From: Corinectria fuckeliana | Lineage: Eukaryota; Ascomycota; Sordariomycetes; Hypocreales; Nectriaceae | Reading direction: 5' to 3' | NCBI GenBank assembly: GCA_019137255.1 | Contig: WPDH01000221.1 | Location: 186,001 to 250,000, forward strand | Length of the DNA stretch: 64,000 nucleotides | Shown here: piece after piece, positions 59,850-64,000 of the stretch | How the letters are laid out: every line of letters begins with the position of its first letter | Numbering within the stretch: position 1 is the stretch's first letter | Notes under the pieces: model-generated | Database searches by the model: none | What the model saw: the letters and a program-made list of their open reading frames with translations, nothing else | What the model was told of the DNA's origin: nothing | Translations under genes and position numbers: made by a program

Positions 59850-62800
59850 TCAAAACCGCCACCGCTCTCCACTCCAGACTCTAGCCTCCCCAGACCCCTT
59901 AGACTTTCCCACGGCTCCAATATCCTCTTTCGACCTGTACGGCACCGGCTGCGCAACCACCACCGTCTCGATCCCCACGGGCGTCAACGGCTCCGGCCCT
60001 ATCGGCAGCGCCTCCACGTCAACCTCCATGTTCAGCAGGCACTTGAGCACCACTTGGCTCCCCGCCTTGCTCATCACCTCGTTTGCGTGCTTGCATAGCT
60101 CCGACGCTACGCACTCCACGCATCCCCGCTCGCAGTGACAGCCCTCCACGCGCTGGAGTGCGTCCATCAACAGCTGGTCGACGTGGTCGAACGCCTTGGT
60201 GCTGATGCCAGACCCCCCTGTGCCTCCTTTGGCGTCGTAAAACGTCAAGCGCGCCGGCCTCTTCCTCTTGGTTTCCTCCTTGGAAAACTCCTTCGACGCC
60301 ACCTTGCATTCCGTCCGTACATCGCCCGGCATGCTGATGACAAAAGTCGGCAGCAGGCTCATGATGGCATGCTCGGCCGCATGGATCCCTGCCGCCACGT
60401 GCAGACGACGTTCCTGGAGGATGTCGATTGCCTTCTTAGGCACATCCAGCCACATGCCCTTGCTGAATCGAATCACCGGCGGATTGTCCACCTGCACCGC
60501 ATCCAACACGCGCCCCTTCTTGTCTACCTTGAAGAAACCAAAAACGTTCTGCTGGATCTTGATCGTCCCATAGTATGCGTGGGATCGCGACCCAGAAATT
60601 GACCGGATCGCTTCCGTCTCTGTAGGGTCGATGTCCGTAAAGTCCCGTTGCACTGTGGTCCAGTCTACCTTGACCCTTTCCACCTTAGCCATTCGCTTGT
60701 CTGGCAAGAAGTCTCGGACAAGGTACGGGTTGCCCTGATGCAGAAAGATTGCTCCGTCGTAGATCGTAAACGTTGCTCTGGATGCCTCCAGCTCTTCTAG
60801 CACGACATTTCTGCCGTTCGTAATATCCACAATCGCGAAATGCTCGTCCTCCGTATCTCGAATAGCAACAAACTTGGCCGGCATCGGTCGGAACCGGTCG
60901 TGGCAATGGTAGAACCCCAATTCGCCCTTCAGCAGCCTCTCATCGCAAATCTTTGGCAGGTCCTTCCCAAAGTACTGCGCATCTTCCACAGGCCGAATTG
61001 GCATCTCGTATGCCGCACATTGAATATGTCCTTCACGCACTAGCATGTTCTGGAGATCCACCTGTAGCTCGCTGTTCGGCTTCGTGAAGAGCTCGTCTGG
61101 ATTCTGCATGTAGTGCTGGTCCGTGGGAAAGCAATCCCCGACCAGGATGGACAGCGAATCTTTGTTGCGGCGGCCGGCTCGGCCACTCTGTTGACGCAGA
61201 TTGGCAATCGTGTATGGGAAACCCCAAGTCAAGACACAATCCAGCGATCCTATGTCAATGCCGAGCTCCAGCGCTGTCGTGGCCACGATTCCCAGAAGCC
61301 TGCCCTCGAACATTTCGCTTTCGATCATCCGGCGGTCCTGCGGGGTATAGCCTCCGCGGTAGCCCATCACCATATTGGCACACTCAGGCCTGCCCATCGC
61401 CTCCAGTTCTGATCTGATGGCACTGACCAGGGTTTCGCACTGAGCTCGCACCCTGCAAAAGGCAATGATTCGTACTCCCCTTAGCATCAAAGCGCAGAAG
61501 AGACGGGCGCACTCGAACTTGGCACTGCCGCGGCCGGAGGCAGGATCACCAGGATCCTTGTATGGAGTATTCCAACACAGGAACTCCTTGCGGCCAGATG
61601 GGGATCCGTCATAATCAATTAGTCGCACATTGTCGATTCCAAATATGGTCTTGAAGTGCTCCTTAGGGTTGGCCACGGTGGCAGAGCACGAGATAAACTT
61701 GATTCGCCGATTTCCCACGGCAGCGCATACTCGCCGCAGCCTTCGCATAATAAATGCAACGTGGGATCCTATTTGGCCGTTGTAGTAATGTAACTCGTCA
61801 ACTGTACCTCGAATTAGTGATAGAAGAAGCCATGGCTCGGGGCTACTTACCAACGACGTATTTCAGATTCTGCAGAAAGGTCCTCCACCGCTCTTCTTGC
61901 GGAAGAATTGTAACGTGAAGCATGTCCGGATTTGTGAATATGATTCGCGCCTCTTCCCGAATTGCATTGCGCTCGCTCATCGGGGTGTCACCGTCGAAGG
62001 TCTCGACCACTGTATGTTCGAGGCCTGGCATGTAACTCGTCATTTCTCTCAAACTCCGCTTCTGATCCTGCGCCAGTGCCTTGGTGGGAAATATGTACAT
62101 TGCTCGTGAATTGTAGTCCTTTTCCAGTGCATAGAGAACAGGGAGTTGGTAGATGAGACTTTTCCCGGAGCTGGTCGAGGTCGACACAACGACATGCTTG
62201 CCCTCGTAGAGGCTATTGAGAGCCTCGGATTGATGTGCGTAAAATTGCGTTATTCCCTTCGCATTGTACAGGGCGTTTACCAAATTCTGGCTGAGGAGAA
62301 AGTTCAAATCACCGCAGATCGCCTCTTGAGGTTCAAAGACTCGGTGTCCGTCTGGTACAACTTGCCCAGTATACCAAGGGCTTTCCTTGAGTTCTTGGAC
62401 AATTTCTGGTATCGATTTTCTTTCCTTGGGGACGCTCTCGGGGATGGAATTCACTGCCATTTCGGCAGTGTCGTCTTCTTTAACAGTTTGTGCCGGGATG
62501 TGCGGTTTCGTCTGCTCTTTAAGAACCAAATCTGGATCCAGTTTGTCATCCACGCACTTGTTTAGAAAAATGTTGACCGCGTTTGCAAACTTTTCGTTCC
62601 GCTTCTCAATCAAGGTTGTCATCTGCTTCTGGCTGTAGACGGGCATTCTCAGCTGTTCTTCGCGCAGCTTTCGGTTTGGCTTCGTCGGCTCGCCCGAGGT
62701 CTTGTCCACAACCTGGCGCTTCAAGTCCCCGTCGATGAACTCAAAATAGAGAACCTCGCGGCCACTGGGTTCAAAGTCACTGCTGCGATGTTGGTCAAGG

Positions 62801-63354
62801 CCCTCCTTGCCTGTCAAGCCGCCCACGGAGGCGTCGTACGCTGGAGCCTGGGACCTTGCTGACTTGCCGGTTCGGAAGACCTCATCTCTTTCAGAGCCCT
62901 TGATGTCGAGCTGCAGCATTACCTCGTCCACGTACGCAAAATTGATGCCCTCCGGGCGGAGCGCGACCATGGAAGCGACCTCTTCGACCGACAAGTTCCG
63001 TTTTGTGTGAGCTTCCACAGCTGACTTGATAGTGTCAAAAGTCGTTGCAAGATGCTTTCGAGTACAGCAGAAAGTGAAGACAAGGTTGAGGGCCCGGTGT
63101 GTTTGCTCCAGGGTCTTGAACGACTCTGGCCAGTCAATCACACATAGAACGGTATTGGGAGTGTTGGGGCCAGGTCGTCCGCGGGGCTTTCCTCCTCTTC
63201 CACCTTTGCACCCCCTCCCAGCTCCTGTATTACTGGGTGATTTGATTTCCGAGCCTTTAGTGGTGCGTTTCGGATCTGTCTCACGCTTTCGCTTCCCTCC
63301 TCCCTTTGAAGTAGAATGCCCCGCGATGGCGCTGGGTGCTTCCGGGTCCGGCAT
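59850..63354 (-). CDS. HRQ1: RecQ4-like DNA helicase Hrq1 (DUF1998)
   Basis: Hrq1 is a 3'-5' superfamily 2 helicase acting in crosslink repair and at telomeres. The exons are 63354-61851 and 61801-59850, giving 1151 residues. A basic, Gly/Arg-rich N-terminus (about 20-65) may be a nuclear localisation and DNA-binding region. Helicase motifs in order are the Q-like HQSEAL, Walker A STSTSSGKS (391-399), VDELH across the intron, SCSATVANP, and motif VI QQSGRAGRR. The C-terminal DUF1998 region carries the Cys cluster CHCERGCVECVASELC, expected to bind zinc. The intron splits the DExH box codons with GTAAGT and TACAG ends. Start 63354 is the first ATG in the open frame. The length fits fungal Hrq1. 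Confidence 0.93.
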
Positions 63355-64000
63355 ATTGATCAAGAGTGCTAGCCCATCTCGGCATTCAAAGCAATGATGT
63401 TGGCATGGGGACTAAACTGCCAGATTGCTGTGTCTGGCTCGTCGAGTTGGCTGGTTTTTAGCGAGTCGTAAAGGGTGGCGATGTAAGGTATCGCGAAATT
63501 GACGCCAGATCACGTGCAGAACTAAAGTCTCACTCAGCACCTTACCTACAATGGAACGTAGGTCTACTACCTAGGTACCTACGCGAGTGTTGGCCGTATG
63601 CCAACACCGGCAGGTTCACACTATATAACTCCCGAGTGATTAAAAATAGGTAAAACCGATTTTCAGAAGCCTCCATCATTTTGAAAAAATTTCAATGGTC
63701 CGAGAGCTACGTGGAGCGAGTAGGTCAATGTTGAAAAACACCCATCACCCGCGTAGGTTGACAGGAAACAACCAAGATTTTAGTCTATACACGTCTCTAT
63801 CCGGGAGGTTTCAAAGGCGATGATGGAAGCGAGGGTGCAAATTCATGTATTGGCATAATTACGAGTCGCATCTCCAACTCTGGGGCTAGCCTGCTCACTG
63901 GGACGGGGCCAGAGTCGCCCTCTCGCCTCCCCAGCGTCTTGCGGCTCCCCAGCTTCCGGTATACACAATTCTATCCATGCTGGTTCACCTAGGTGGTTAT
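63355..64000. other. 5' flank of HRQ1 to window end
   Basis: It holds the HRQ1 promoter and unassigned sequence. TACCTAGGTACCTA lies at 63568-63581, and an AT-rich inverted repeat TTGAAA/TTTCAA lies at about 63681-63695. I see no gene start. Confidence 0.5.

Overview
This window is nuclear DNA of a filamentous ascomycete (Pezizomycotina, most likely a sordariomycete). Its genes carry short introns of about 50-100 bases with GTRNGT donors, CTRAY-like branch points and YAG acceptors. It has two chitin synthases of classes found in filamentous fungi, a CYP61 sterol desaturase, an Hsp88-type Hsp110 and a fungal-type nitrate reductase sequence. I placed splice sites by eye from reading-frame continuity and family knowledge, so exon ends are predictions. 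No bacterial-style operons are present.

Layout, left to right. 0-5 kb: the 3' end of a class IV chitin synthase, convergent with a mitochondrial BCKDH/PDH-type kinase, then a 71-residue proteinase B inhibitor (I9) gene in four exons. 5-10.3 kb: a long stretch with no recognisable gene, ending in the pyrimidine-rich leader of ERG5/CYP61. 10.3-15 kb: ERG5, a mitochondrial rhodanese and a Yip1-domain protein. 15.6-20.3 kb: ubiquitin-L40 fusion, RNA polymerase I factor Rrn7 and eIF5A, all on the minus strand. 21.6-26.4 kb: VPS52 and a Gyp8-like TBC GAP, converging on a decayed AT-rich, TTAGGG-rich spacer. 26.4-29.9 kb: gene-poor, with two short inverted-repeat elements (MITE candidates). 29.9-38.8 kb: a DDB1/MMS1-family scaffold with an apparent one-base frame break, then eIF5B. 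39.6-47 kb: Hsp88/SSE1, a tRNA-Gly(TCC) and a class VI chitin synthase. 48.6-52.3 kb: UPF2/NMD2. 53.4-56.1 kb: a nitrate reductase gene broken by two stops and two frame shifts, with its cytochrome b5 heme motif destroyed. 56.5-63.4 kb: a CAX-family cation/proton exchanger and the Hrq1 helicase.

Most genes are single-copy housekeeping functions: translation (eIF5A, eIF5B, L40, tRNA), rRNA transcription (Rrn7), mRNA decay (UPF2), trafficking (VPS52, Yip1, Gyp8), protein folding (Hsp88), the cell wall (two chitin synthases) and sterols (ERG5). The strongest unusual signals are the nitrate reductase pseudogene with C-to-T-type lesions, the start codon of ubiquitin-L40 split by an intron and followed by a 7-base exon, and the two MITE candidates. 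Introns also sit within a few codons of the start in many of the genes.
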